Shown here piece by piece: positions 1 to 10,420 of a stretch of DNA of 64,000 nt; position 1 is the stretch's first letter, and every line of letters begins with the position of its first letter. A program made the translations under genes and the position numbers. This stretch comes from Salticus scenicus (lineage: Eukaryota > Arthropoda > Arachnida > Araneae > Salticidae). The notes beneath the pieces were generated by a model, which saw nothing but the letters and a program-made list of their open reading frames with translations, was not told the origin of the DNA and did no database searches. Where the stretch lies: positions 160,866,534-160,930,533 of the forward strand of contig OZ005659.1 of assembly GCA_963930645.1 (NCBI GenBank), read 5' to 3'.

Positions 1-330
1 ACACTATTGCCATCCATAACACAAGTAGCATTTGGACAATAATCGACAGGCCTTCTTGAATGATGTTTGATAAAACTGTGATTACCGAAAAAACTAAAAA
101 AATATCACAATCTGTCCAAAAGAATAAACAATTGCATGACAAATCACTGCCTGAGTCCTTAAATAACAATTTTAAGTGTGTAGAAAGGAAGGTGGATTTA
201 CTTAGCAAATTTGTTACACACTTTGATTTGAAGAAATTACCGAATGGTTTAAACATGTCTGTAACAAGACCCCCAGCTGTTAATATCCGAAGCGGCAATA
301 ACTTCAATCTAAAAATTATGTGAAATCATC
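1..330 (-). pseudogene. Gustatory receptor pseudogene fragment
   Basis: Read on the minus strand, this stretch resembles the part of the intact neighbouring receptor (about 600-950) that covers the middle membrane segments and the loop between them. Runs such as the segment for the SDLRSFGN-like region and the following serine/cysteine-rich helix are recognisable, but there are frameshifts and stops and the C-terminal TYGVxxFQ end is missing. The same fragment lies just downstream of the second copy of the gene at about 40320-40650, so it was already broken before the segmental duplication. It is cut by the window edge, so its full extent is unknown. Confidence 0.7.
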
Positions 331-381
331 TCACTATGGCAATCCATGCAAAAGTCTGAAATGACAAAAATTGCCATATTA

Positions 382-1626
382 TTATTGCTGGAAAATTATA
401 ACACCATAAGTTACCAGTGCTCCTGCTGTTGTCAGAATTAAGCTCTTATCTATTACAAACATATCTGCTCCAGTAAAATATATACGCATACTCATCACAG
501 TATCAACAAGCATTTTGTATGTTGATAGTATCTGTGGGTTATCTGTTAAAGAAAGTAGATTTTCTGTTCCGTTCATCAGTAGAAATTTTAAATTTTCGTA
601 TTCGATAATCACATTTGTGGCCGAAAATATCAGCGAAAAGAATAAAACAATTGCCATCATCAATACAAATAGCGTTAGGATAATCATCGACAGATCTTCT
701 TGGAGGATGTTTGAGAAAACTGCGCTTACCACACTAAAAAAACATATCACTGAAGCTGTGTAAAGAAGTAAACAGTTGCTAGACAAGGCACTATCAATCT
801 CTTTAAATAAAGTTATTAAGTGCCGGTATGTAGACATATACGAAAGAACGGTGGATTTATTTAGCAGTTTCGTTACGCATTCTGATCTGAAATAGTTACC
901 GAATGATTTTAACATACTTGTAGCAAGAGCGTAACTGTTAATACAGATAATTAATCCAACAAAAATTATCCCGGTGCTAGTAGCTATGGAAAATACAAAA
1001 CTAAAGCGAATAATGTAAATAACTGCACTTGATTTGTTAGCTGAAATTTGAAAACCAAACATAGATACATGACAGTCATCTGGTATTTTCATTTGTGTAA
1101 AGTAAATCGTTAGAGTCAGAAAAATTAAAATCATCCAAATAACAATCAAAAATACATAAATTCTAATTATTTTCAACTGTTTCAGAAATTCCACATTTAA
1201 TTTGCTGGTCCAATAACAGATGTTGTTTCCTACTTCAAATATCTGCCTTTGTTTTAATATCATAGTTATTCGAATCAAAAGACCAACGGCGAGGTAGACA
1301 CAAGAAATTAAAATGCATTGCTGTGAATAATCAAAAGTCTGAATTCCATAAATACTTATAATGGAGGATACAATTACGCAAACAAAACATATAGAATCCC
1401 ATGCATTTGAAAAGCAAAATTTACGTTTATCATAAGATTTTTTAAACGATATTCCAAGCCAAGATGATAAAGTGGAAACGGTTGACAGAGTTTTAGAGGC
1501 TATACCATCTTTCATACAATTCTTGAATTTTGTGTTTTGCAAATTTGACGAATATTTAGTATTTTTAATAAAAAGGAAGTTTTCAGGGCTTGTATCATCA
1601 GAAAAAAGAATCTTCATACTTTTCAT
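382..1626 (-). CDS. Gustatory receptor, 7-TM chemoreceptor (single exon)
   Basis: Complete intronless reading frame of 414 residues starting at an ATG, with a second in-frame ATG three codons later. Hydrophobic segments lie near residues 77-95, 104-124, 155-175, 203-229, 284-304, 314-336 and 393-412, giving seven membrane passes. The last segment carries the gustatory receptor signature TYGVIIFQ at residues 406-413, preceded by the YFTGADMFxID motif. Arthropod GRs are ligand-gated cation channels with an intracellular N-terminus that detect tastants or other small molecules in sensory neurons. Its close paralogue is at 40716-41960 (about 36 substitutions, no indel) and a distant one at 27754-28989. 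The ligand cannot be inferred. No promoter motif was identified with confidence. I judge it intact because the frame is open and its length matches its paralogues. Confidence 0.88.
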   Translation of the reverse strand: MKSMKILFSDDTSPENFLFIKNTKYSSNLQNTKFKNCMKDGIASKTLSTVSTLSSWLGISFKKSYDKRKFCFSNAWDSICFVCVIVSSIISIYGIQTFDYSQQCILISCVYLAVGLLIRITMILKQRQIFEVGNNICYWTSKLNVEFLKQLKIIRIYVFLIVIWMILIFLTLTIYFTQMKIPDDCHVSMFGFQISANKSSAVIYIIRFSFVFSIATSTGIIFVGLIICINSYALATSMLKSFGNYFRSECVTKLLNKSTVLSYMSTYRHLITLFKEIDSALSSNCLLLYTASVICFFSVVSAVFSNILQEDLSMIILTLFVLMMAIVLFFSLIFSATNVIIEYENLKFLLMNGTENLLSLTDNPQILSTYKMLVDTVMSMRIYFTGADMFVIDKSLILTTAGALVTYGVIIFQQ

Positions 1627-1696
1627 TCTTTATCTACATGTATATATTTCAAGAAATATGTTAAGAATATTTAACTTTGTTTTGTCTAAGTAAAAA

Positions 1697-1701
1697 TATA
1701 T

Positions 1702-1750
<49 letters not shown>
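1697..1750. repeat. (TA)n microsatellite
   Basis: Nearly pure TA dinucleotides just upstream of the GR start codon region. A shorter TA run sits at the matching place in the second duplicon (42057-42095), so the repeat predates the duplication and has changed length since. Confidence 0.95.
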
Positions 1751-1751
<1 letters not shown>

Positions 1752-3226
1752 TTTTTTTTTTAGTGTGTACTTTTTTTAAAAACACAATAGTTTTTCCTTC
1801 ATGTATTTTTCAAATTTTAATACAAACAGAAAAAGGTATTGACTTAGTTATATTTGCAAATATACTATTCACTATGAATGTTCTACATTCACAAAATATA
1901 CTATAATATAAATAAATATAAATAAATATAAAATATTCAGAAAGTAATTTTCTCACAGATGTATTTTTCTTTTATTTTTTTTTTCTTTATTTTTTCTTTC
2001 CTTCTTTTTTCTTTTTTTTTTTTTTTTTTACAACAATGTTTATAATAATGCTTTAAATTTGTTAAAAATATTTATAGAAAAATTGTAACTACAAATTCAA
2101 AATGCTTTTGGTGCAAAAAAGAAAAAGGAAAGTCTTTAGTTTTTCTATAAATTAAACTGCTAATTTAATGATTTCAGTTTTCATGCTTTATATTTATCAC
2201 CATAAATTTCTCACTGGTAAAACTTTCATACTAAATATATAGTCAAACTCGAAATTTGCATTATGGGATGAGTTAGAGAAACTTTTTTAAAATCCAAAGT
2301 TGTATGTAATTGCTTTATGTTGCAAACTAATAAGATCGTAACTGTTTTTTCTTAAATATTATGAGAATGAAATAAAGCTTTTAATGTAACATTTGCTACT
2401 CTAAAATGCAGACATTCAGGCGAACACATGCGCGCTGCATTGCTTTATGTACATGCTTTGGTCTAAAAATTAAACTTAAGCTAATAAATATATATTTAAA
2501 AGTTTGTTAAAATACATAAATTTTCATTGTTTTAGCAAGACAGTATTATATTAATAAAAGAAAATATTTTAAATTGTATATTTAAACATCTTGTGAAGAC
2601 AGTTTTTGATATGTATTATAAATAATTTTTTTTCAATTAGAAATTTTTATATATACCATTTAAGAGCATAAAGAAAGCTGAAAATATTTCGTTATGTATA
2701 TTGTGTCATTTTCTTTGACAGCCGTTATTCGCTAAACATAGACATACAAAATCTTCTAGCAGTGACCTTTTTTGATAAATTTATTGTTTTATCTCAGAAA
2801 GAAATTCCATTAAATACAGCATTTTAAACTCCAGTTATTTTATCACCTCAATTAATGTGATCAGTTGTTACTGGGACAATTGACATATAACACAGCATAA
2901 ATATAGATAATATGTTTTTTTATCTATTAAACTTTATAATATAGCAATTTCTGCTGAAGCAATTATTAAATTGGGAAATCGTCTGCAAATTGTATTCACA
3001 GTAATATATATTGTAATATTTTCATGCACAGTCGTTTGATATTTATTACGATATTTGCAAACGATAGACATAAAAATTCTTTCAGCGTTGATCTTTTTCA
3101 ATAAATTTATCGCTCCATCTTAAGCAGGAATTCTGAGAAATACAGCTACTTTAACATCCTTAAAGTCATGCCCTCAATTAGTGTCATACACCGTTATAGG
3201 GAAAATTTATACACATATTGCTGAAA
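1751..3226. other. Non-coding duplicon sequence with two diverged ~315-bp units
   Basis: No convincing gene. It contains a long T-rich tract (about 1960-2030). From about 2690 there are two diverged tandem units: the stretch ending in 'gggaaatcgtctgcaaat' near 2990 has a counterpart ending in 'tgaaatcgtctgcgaaaa' near 3320. The second unit runs into the perfectly conserved island. Both units are also present in copy 2. Confidence 0.6.
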
Positions 3227-3458
3227 AAACATAGATAATACACTTTTTTACATCTATTAAGTTTCACAACACAGCACGTCCTCCTAAAACAATTATTCAA
3301 GTGTGAAATCGTCTGCGAAAAAGTAACGAATACTTCCGAAATAAACTGAAAGAATGGAAAAACAATCAATATGATTAATGTTTTACACAAGCTTTTAACG
3401 TTCCCTGCATGATCTTCAAAGGCATAATAATTCCTCTTTTCTGTCAAAAATTGTTATT
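3184..3458 (-). other. Conserved island with open frame of unknown nature (copy 1)
   Basis: Positions 3227-3458 match 43849-44080 without a single difference by my reading, although the flanks differ by several per cent. A minus-strand frame of about 87 codons is open across it, rich in Phe, Cys and Ser with a hydrophobic patch (LIILIVFPFFQF). The frame has no ATG start (the first codon listed is TTG), but a pyrimidine tract plus AG lies at its upstream edge, so it could be an exon. I do not recognise the peptide. Recent gene conversion would explain the identity equally well. Confidence 0.35.
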
Positions 3459-4420
3459 TATACCAAAACATCTTGTTTTATTAGCTTAATTTATGATATG
3501 CATACAACGATCATGCATAAGGAAATTTAGTCATTAGCGAAAGAAGACATGGATTGTAGAAAAAAGAACATCCATTAAGTTTGTTTTGCTATCGAAGAAT
3601 AATCGATACCTTGACATGTAAAATATATTTTTTAAAAATGGTTCATTTGTTTTAATAGAATAATTTGCAAACATTTACTTTTGCTTCTTTTTCGGTAATT
3701 TCATTTTCAGGGTCAGAATGAGTCAAATTTGCCTTTAAAATGTCAGATATTGATTTAGATTGATTTTGTTTATGTCAGTTACTTATGCGTCAAATGTAGA
3801 GAAAATATTTTGGAAATTATCTAAGTAATTTACTATTGATTTCCTATAATTAATTTAACAGAATCTCAAAGAATATCTCGCTTTATATGATATATCTACA
3901 ACACTGCGACTTTTATATTATATATTTCTTGGCGCGTAATAGATAGGATCTGATGGATTAAAATGGATAGAAAAAGCCCTGTTTTGCCATTCATTACTTA
4001 TTTTTTCTGGAAAAGGTTACATAAAAATGTTTGTATGCAGTTATACAATGTACTTATTGTTATCATCATTAAAGTATTTTCTTTATAGTTTTCAATATTT
4101 CAATAACTACATTTTTATAATATTTTTATACCCATTTTACCCCAAGAATGGGGCAAAATGGCAGTGATTATAAAATGATTGTAATTGTCCCAAAAGAAAT
4201 AAATGTGTTTTATTTTAAAACAAGAATTAATTTCAGTTAGAATAATTGCAATTTACATCAAAAGTGTGCAATGACGACAGTTACTATACTGTGGTTCCTT
4301 TAAAATTTTAAGTAAGATCCTATAATTAAATCTGCGTCACCATTTTATGATAAAACATAACTCACAAAACGTATTTATTTATATATTTATTTTATTATTA
4401 TTATTTTTTTTTTTTTTTTA
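3459..4420. other. Gene-free duplicon sequence
   Basis: AT-rich DNA alignable with 44081-45000. It includes a short stretch around 4130-4160 'ccaagaatggggcaaaatgg' that is conserved in both copies. I see no gene, RNA gene or transposon end here. Confidence 0.6.
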
Positions 4421-5832
4421 CTTAGGGATAAAATTTCGAACGGGAGTTTTTGTTATATTTACACGTTTTGAGGTCCCCTCAATCCGAAAATCATGTCTTT
4501 AGCGGTTGGTCTGTGTGTCTGTCTGTCTGTGTTTCTGTCTGCGTGTCTGTGTGTGTGTCTGTTATAAGTATATCTCAAAATCATATTATAGCAGAAAGTT
4601 CAAACTTGGTATTTTAAATGTGCATCATATAGGGATGCTACATTAAGCTTTTCGTTGAGATCAAGCAAATGGTTCGTGTACAGGGACACCCAAGAGAATT
4701 CAAATATATTGCGTCTATGAGGGAAATTGCATGGAAGTAGAGATTAGCATCTATAGACTGCTCTAAACAAAATGAAACGAATGCATATTTTTTATATGCG
4801 TAAAAACATGTTTCATATAGAATATGGTGTAGAAACCATTCACTATTTGTTTGCCGGGCTACACAAAAGAACTAGATTATAATGCGATAATACTGGAAAA
4901 TTTATGGAAGTGTATTTCTGGTTGATCCGTGTGTTATTAATATAGGATTGTATTTATGTGCATCATGTGATGTGTACATAACTTTCAGAAGATTTACAGG
5001 GCTGCCAATATTTAAGCCATAACATTCTTTTTTATTTGTTAGTGGAAGTGCTTTACTATAATATACTATATCATATAATATTTTACCATGTCCAGAAAAG
5101 CTGCTCTGGAATTGAAATTAATTCCTCATAGCCATATGGTAAATAATATTTTTTTAAGCTAATTATTCATAGATTGGTTTCATGTATAGTTATACGTTTT
5201 GAGGCTTCCTGAATACCGAAGTCAAGTTTTATAGTTTGATCTTTGCCCGTGTCTGTTAGAATAAATTAAAAACGAATAATTTCAGGCGATCCAAATGATG
5301 TATTGTGAAGTGAATACATTTGTTATTAAAAAAGTTTGTTCAAGATTGATAAGTTTCAAGAAATTATGCGTGTGAAAGTTGTCTAAATAATTTTAAATGA
5401 ACTTTTGAACTTAATAACGGATTTGAATTCTCTATAAATGTAGGTACGATAATGAAACGGGGAGTTGAGGAGGGTGGTAGCCCCCTCCCCTTTCCACATA
5501 GAGTTATTTGTTAAATAAAGCTGTTCTGAAGCCGATGTTGAATTGATCTAACATAAGTTTACATAACACTACTCGTTACCTTAACCCTTAATCTCCAATC
5601 TGTACTTATAGTTTTAAATTTCAAGGTAAGAGAAGTGGTATGACTGACACACCAGATTATTTTTTTATGGAAAGACCTACATATTTCACAATTACCTAAT
5701 TCAAATTGAACATTGACTTAGAGCATATTTAAAAAATTTACTTTTGATATAATCAGATTTCTTCTTTTTTCCCCCTTAAGGTTTTGATTTTGTATTTTTT
5801 TTTTTTTTTTAAGTGTAATTTTTTTTTTTTTA
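4421..5832 (-). mobile_element. Modular non-autonomous element, family C, with flanking sequence (absent from copy 2)
   Basis: The sequence 'cacgttttgaggtcccct' near 4461, a (TCTG)n-like tract at 4510-4560 and 'gttcgtgtacagggacac' near 4671 are the reverse complement of the element at 53708-54775. The inner end near 5455-5500 ('gagttgaggagggtggtag') matches the other end of that element. In copy 2 of the segmental duplication the flanks join directly at about 45000, so this block is an insertion in copy 1 or a deletion in copy 2. Its terminal palindrome is degraded. Confidence 0.65.
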
Positions 5833-6059
5833 TGCAATGATATTATTAGACACTCTATGTTGAACATTGTGAGTATGGGACGTTTTATGGTGCTTAGAGT
5901 CAGTTGTCTTTTATTAGTCTAGAAGAAGGTGTTATATTCGAGCTACTATTTTAATATCTTCAAAAAATATTTTCTGCATCTGATTTTTTATTAACAAATA
6001 TTCATATAAATACGTATTTAATAAAAAGTAGATTACTTCAAAACCAATGAAATTTTATA

Positions 6060-6061
<2 letters not shown>

Positions 6062-6118
<57 letters not shown>
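6062..6118. repeat. (TA)n microsatellite
   Basis: Pure TA run. A shorter TA run at 45416-45440 occupies the corresponding region of copy 2. Confidence 0.95.
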
Positions 6119-6121
<3 letters not shown>

Positions 6122-6539
6122 TACACGGAGTAAGGTAAAATGTTACTAGTGTATAGTATTTTCTTGTGTATATTACTAAGCATATATTTTTATGTCACTT
6201 TATTAGAAATAACTTACTTTTATATTTTAATATGCGTACAGTTTAAAATCATTACTACATTTAAATATTTATACCCTTTCAGATGTTCTACTCCTCTTAT
6301 CCAGCAACATATATAAAAAATATAATTATTCAAATATTATAAACGAAAAGGTATATGAATGTGACATACTCTTCATGTTTTCATTTTTATAAACATGACC
6401 TGTTTATTAAATAATGAAATTAAATACTAAATTAAATACTGAAATTTCTGTTCGGAATATTCTGAGTTTTTCTCCTAGACTTGCCTAAATACGGACTAAG
6501 AATCCTTTGAAAGACCCCTACAGAGAGCAGTCCCCTACT

Positions 6540-6690
6540 GAAGGCAGCACTGAACGCTACTGAAGGCAGCAGTGACCCGAAACTGTTGACTAAAAGTATT
6601 TAAAAAAGCATTGTCACCGTGTTCTGAGCTATTCTGAAAGTTTCAAATGCCTAGCTAGACGGGAAGTTAGTTAAAAATCGATTTCAAGAT
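6540..6690. repeat. Single copy of the ~145-bp 'ctaccgaaggcagc' unit
   Basis: The motifs 'cgctactgaaggcagcag', 'ttgactaaaagtattt' and 'atgcctagctagacgggaag' appear once here. The same unit is tandemly repeated four times in copy 2 (48625-49205), so copy number changed after the duplication. Confidence 0.75.
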
Positions 6691-7184
6691 TTGTACTCGA
6701 CAAACAAACAAACAAGAATCGAAGTTCATTATCATCAGAGAAGTCCCTCAATCTAGGGTTGGAAACAGTAAGATGTTTTAAGAGCTACTTGCAAAACTGT
6801 TTCTATCTTACATGCTCTGACAATGCCCTCAATTTTTCTGGGGTTAAATAACAATTTCTGTCTGGTTTTACTTTAAAGTTTTCTTCCTGCATTAATTTTC
6901 AAAATTTTTACGCTATGTATATATGCATTCAGAAAATCCTTCACGCTTTACGAAAACAATTTCGAGAGTTACTTTTTACACATGAAAGACTTGAAAAGAA
7001 TTACTTCTCTTGAAAAGAATTATTTCGCTTTGATAGCATGGTTTCCAATTTTTACACTTTTTGGTAAGCATTAAAAAATGAAAATGATGTCAAAATTTTT
7101 ATTTGGACCACCAAACATTTGTCGCGGTTCGCTAGTTGTCCACTGACCATCGGTTGGACACTACTACTTTAAAGGCTTTAGTCA

Positions 7185-7394
7185 TTTATTGATAACATAT
7201 ACATCAGATTTATATGCTTGACTCTCGAAGCCCGCTTGTAAATCTTCGTCAGATAAAGACAGATAGTGCATGACGGAATTACAATACGAAGGAGTAGAAA
7301 ATCACCCAGGGCCAGCACGGGAATCGAACCCGCTCTCCTACGCTCGAAAGCGATTAGCAGCATGATGACTTAACCACTCGGCCACAGAGTGCCC
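7185..7394 (-). mobile_element. tRNA-Ser(GCT)-derived SINE
   Basis: On the minus strand the head (about 7394 to 7310) is tRNA-like: an A box 'tggccgagtgg', an anticodon region 'ctgctaa' as in tRNA-Ser(GCT), and a B box 'ggttcgattcc'. It is followed by an unrelated ~120-bp body ending near 'atcaataaa'. Both ends are flanked by the perfect 13-bp direct repeat aaggctttagtca (7172-7184 and 7395-7407), the mark of LINE-driven retroposition. The matching place in copy 2 (near 49895) has no insert. Transcription would be by RNA polymerase III from the internal A and B boxes. Confidence 0.85.
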
Positions 7395-8159
7395 AAGGCT
7401 TTAGTCAATTAATATTTAAGTTTCTATTTAGAAATACTGAAATTTTCGAAAATATGGTACAAAACATTTTTTTATAAATATTCAGGTCATAAATTATAAT
7501 TTAACAAATCAGACTTAATCGTTTATAATATTATAATTAAACATTGCTTTTACAGCAGGCTTTACAGAGTTTAATAGATGATGATACATGCAGCAAAAAA
7601 AAAAAAAAAAAAAAAATCTTTAACATTTTCTTTTCATTTATCTAAACAACCATATAAAAGTAAACATTCATCCATTTATTAAAATTTTCAGGTTTAAATT
7701 CTGAAAAGAATAGTTTTATGTATTTCAAAATATAATTAATAAGCATCAAGATGAAATATCATTTTAATTCTTTATATTTTACAAATAACTTTCATAAAGC
7801 CGCTACACTTTGTTCTATTATTATCTTTCATGTTTACATCCAGTTTACAAAATAATCAATAATGGCTATTGGCATGAATTTCCAATGCAAATTACATTTA
7901 ATCTTCAAAAAGCTCTTGTTTATTTTTTACTTTTTAAAATTAGGGAGTTTCAAAATTGTTCTGGCATTTATATGTATAACATGTGCAGGTGTTGGAAAAA
8001 ATACTGTGAACACTTTCGCTTTATACCTTTATGTCGAATATCTTGAAATATACTTCCCGTGTTATTCTTGAATTGGGATAAAGGAAAACATATCTTTCCT
8101 CATATTTTTCAGCAAATATTTTGTCACGGAGGCCCTTAGGGGACGAACAACAAATCCAA

Positions 8160-8610
8160 TGAAATAAAAGTATTTATAATAAACCTGTATGCGGAAAACG
8201 GTTCGATTGATCTGCAAATTTCAGATATGGTTATAAATGTTATATTTTATACGTGTGTTGATTTTTGTGGGGGTTGGTAGAATATTTGAAGAAATTAAAC
8301 AGGGAGTGGAGCCGAAAGTCTGCATCTCAAAAATGGCTCTAACGATTTCCTTCAAAGTTGCTATATAAACACTATATTAGATGTCTTTTCGAATGATACA
8401 GTTGGTTAGTTCAACACAATTGATAGGTATCCTGAATAAATATCTCAATTTCAGGTCTCGCAACTCATTTCTCTACGTTTTTAATCTACGTCTTAAAAAC
8501 GTACTCTTTACGTGTATTACGTTGTTATTACAAGAAAAATAACGGTCATCCTGATCAGGTAGTTCAGGTTTAGATCTCGGAATATTGGTGCTTAAAAAAA
8601 TAAATCTATA
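8160..8610. repeat. Dispersed repeat, also at 62180-62560
   Basis: Shared stretches with the second site include 'aaaaatggctctaacga', 'tttcaggtctcgcaa' and a segment reading 'aacggtcatcctgatcagg' here and 'aacagtcatctggattagg' there. No open frame is shared, so it is probably a piece of a non-autonomous transposon of unknown class. Confidence 0.6.
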
Positions 8611-8665
8611 TTTTTTTCTTTTCTTATTTTTTTAAGTCACTGTGTAAACTCTCTTTTACATGTCT

Positions 8666-8672
8666 TAGATAT

Positions 8673-8722
<50 letters not shown>
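8666..8722. repeat. (TA)n microsatellite
   Basis: Pure TA run in AT-rich DNA. The stretch 8730-9330 after it is gene-free, with T-rich and ATTT-rich tracts. Confidence 0.95.
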
Positions 8723-8725
<3 letters not shown>

Positions 8726-8862
8726 CACGTTTCATTTATATTGCTTTTGAGTAACTATCTCACATTTAAATGAGAATGAGTATTTCGCATAATATATTAT
8801 TAGTTATAATATTTATTTATTTATTTATTTATTTTGTCACATGGTTAATCTTCTTTTTCCAA

Positions 8863-8893
<31 letters not shown>

Positions 8894-9392
8894 ATTTATT
8901 TCTCATATTTTATTATTAATTTATTATTACTTTGAGTTCCCTAGAGTAAGTATCTTAGATTAAATAAAGAGTAGTGTATTTTGTGCACTCTATTTAGTTT
9001 TATTACTCATTTTAATGAAAATTAGTAGCTTAATTGCATTTTATTTCACGCATTTTATTTAAATTTCTCTTGAATAAACATCACGGATAAAGAATTATCA
9101 TTTCACATACTTTACTATTAGTTATTTAATGTCATTTTATTTTTTGTTTTATTTATTTATTTATTTTTTAATATTTTTAGCTTAGTTTTACTTTGCAAGC
9201 TTATACACAATCGTGCATATCTTGAAAAGTGGTTAAAATTTGATACTAAATTCATCGGCGAATTTTTCCAAAAATAAAATTGAATATAAATACTGCCTTA
9301 ATTTGACCTCAACTGGAAACACTATTTGAACTTTTTTGGGTTTACAAACTCATAAACCTTGAAAATTAATCTTATAATTGTAGAAAAATTCT

Positions 9393-10420
9393 GGAGTGAC
9401 TCCACTCGACTTTCCGAACATTGAGTAATTAACAGTTTTGTAGATAAAGTAAAGAAAGAGGAGTTGTTAAACAAACAAAAGAGAGAAAACCATAATAGAG
9501 TGTAAGTATTTTCTCCATATATTACACGATGTTTAGTTTTATTTAACGCTACTGAACTTTGAGCCCTTAGATCATAATGATAAAGAATTTTTCGTTGTGT
9601 CCCTGTAAAAACCTATAAATGCTAGATTCACGAAAATGCTTATAAGTAGTGCAACAGTGATTTATAATATTCATATAAATTTTCAGCTCAATTGAATAAG
9701 GCATTTAGATGCTATCGCACTTTTAAAAATTTGGTCCCATAGGCCATAATGATAAAGAATTTTTCTTTGTGTCCCTGTAAAAAAAAACTGTAAGTGCTAA
9801 ATTCACCAAAATCTATACAGTTGGTGCAAGTGTGACCTTTAACATGTGTACAAATTTTTTTTTCTCGGATTAATAAGGCGTTTAGACGCTATCGCACTTT
9901 TAAAAATTTGGCCCCATTGGCCATAATGATAAGGAATTTTTCTTTGTGCCCCTGTAAAAAAACTGTAAGTGCTAGATTCACCAAAATGTATAAAGTTCGT
10001 GCAACTGTAACCTATAATATGTGTACAAATTTTTTTCTTAGATTAATAAAGCATTTAGACGCTATCGCACTTTTAAAAATTTGGCCCCATAGGCCATAAT
10101 GATAAAGAATTTTTCCTGCTGTCCCTGTAAAAAAACTATTAGTGCTAGATTCACCAAAATCTATAGGGTTCGTACTATGGTGATTTACAATATACGTACC
10201 AACTTTCAGCTTATTCGAACAAAGCGTTTAGACGCTAGCGTGTTCACTCACAGACATACACATACACATACACAAATACACACACACATACATACATCAT
10301 CGTAAAAATAGCCGAAACGGACTCAGGGGACCTCGAAACGTATAGAAACATCGAAATCTCAAACTCGGATTTTGACATGATTACAATACTTTCCTCACTA
10401 TAGTGTTCGGAAAGTAAAAT
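9393..10420 (+). mobile_element. Modular non-autonomous DNA element, family A
   Basis: Left end: a small hairpin GAGTG-ACTC-CACTC at 9394-9407 followed by 'gactttccgaaca'. Core: four ~175-bp tandem units. Then a CA-rich tract (10248-10290), the family motif 'caggggacctcgaaacg', and at the right a 28-nt imperfect palindrome at 10388-10415 whose right arm 'tgttcggaaagt' is the inverted repeat of the left end. No open reading frame suggests a transposase. The layout (subterminal inverted repeats, tandem core, terminal palindrome) recalls Helentron-associated elements, but assignment is uncertain. Confidence 0.65.
9541..10240. repeat. Tandem array, ~175-bp unit, 4 copies
   Basis: The landmark 'cataatgataa' recurs at about 9574, 9746, 9923 and 10096, followed each time by 'tccctgtaaaaa' or a variant and 'agattcaccaaaat'. 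Spacing is 172-177 bp. The same unit occurs in the opposite orientation in the array at 31340-32100. Confidence 0.85.

Larger units (their letters stand above)
1..9330. repeat. Segmental duplication, copy 1
   Basis: This block aligns in direct orientation with about 40320-51080. The order is the same in both: GR pseudogene, intact GR, TA microsatellite, poly-T, conserved island, long non-coding tail. Homology is high up to about 8000 and weak but recognisable to about 9330, for example 'ggcgaatttttccaaaaat' at both far ends. Copy 1 has two insertions missing from copy 2: a modular element at 4421-5832 and a SINE at 7185-7394. The left edge lies outside the window. Confidence 0.85.

Noticed and set aside
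7310..7394. Functional tRNA-Ser gene
   Set aside because: The acceptor ends do not pair cleanly, and the tRNA-like part is the head of a 210-bp unit with a 13-bp target duplication, so it is a SINE.
9908..10305. Two adjacent frames with similar peptides (MIRNFSLCPCKK... and MIKNFSCCPCKK...)
   Set aside because: The similarity comes from the ~175-bp tandem unit, and the unit is not open in its other copies.
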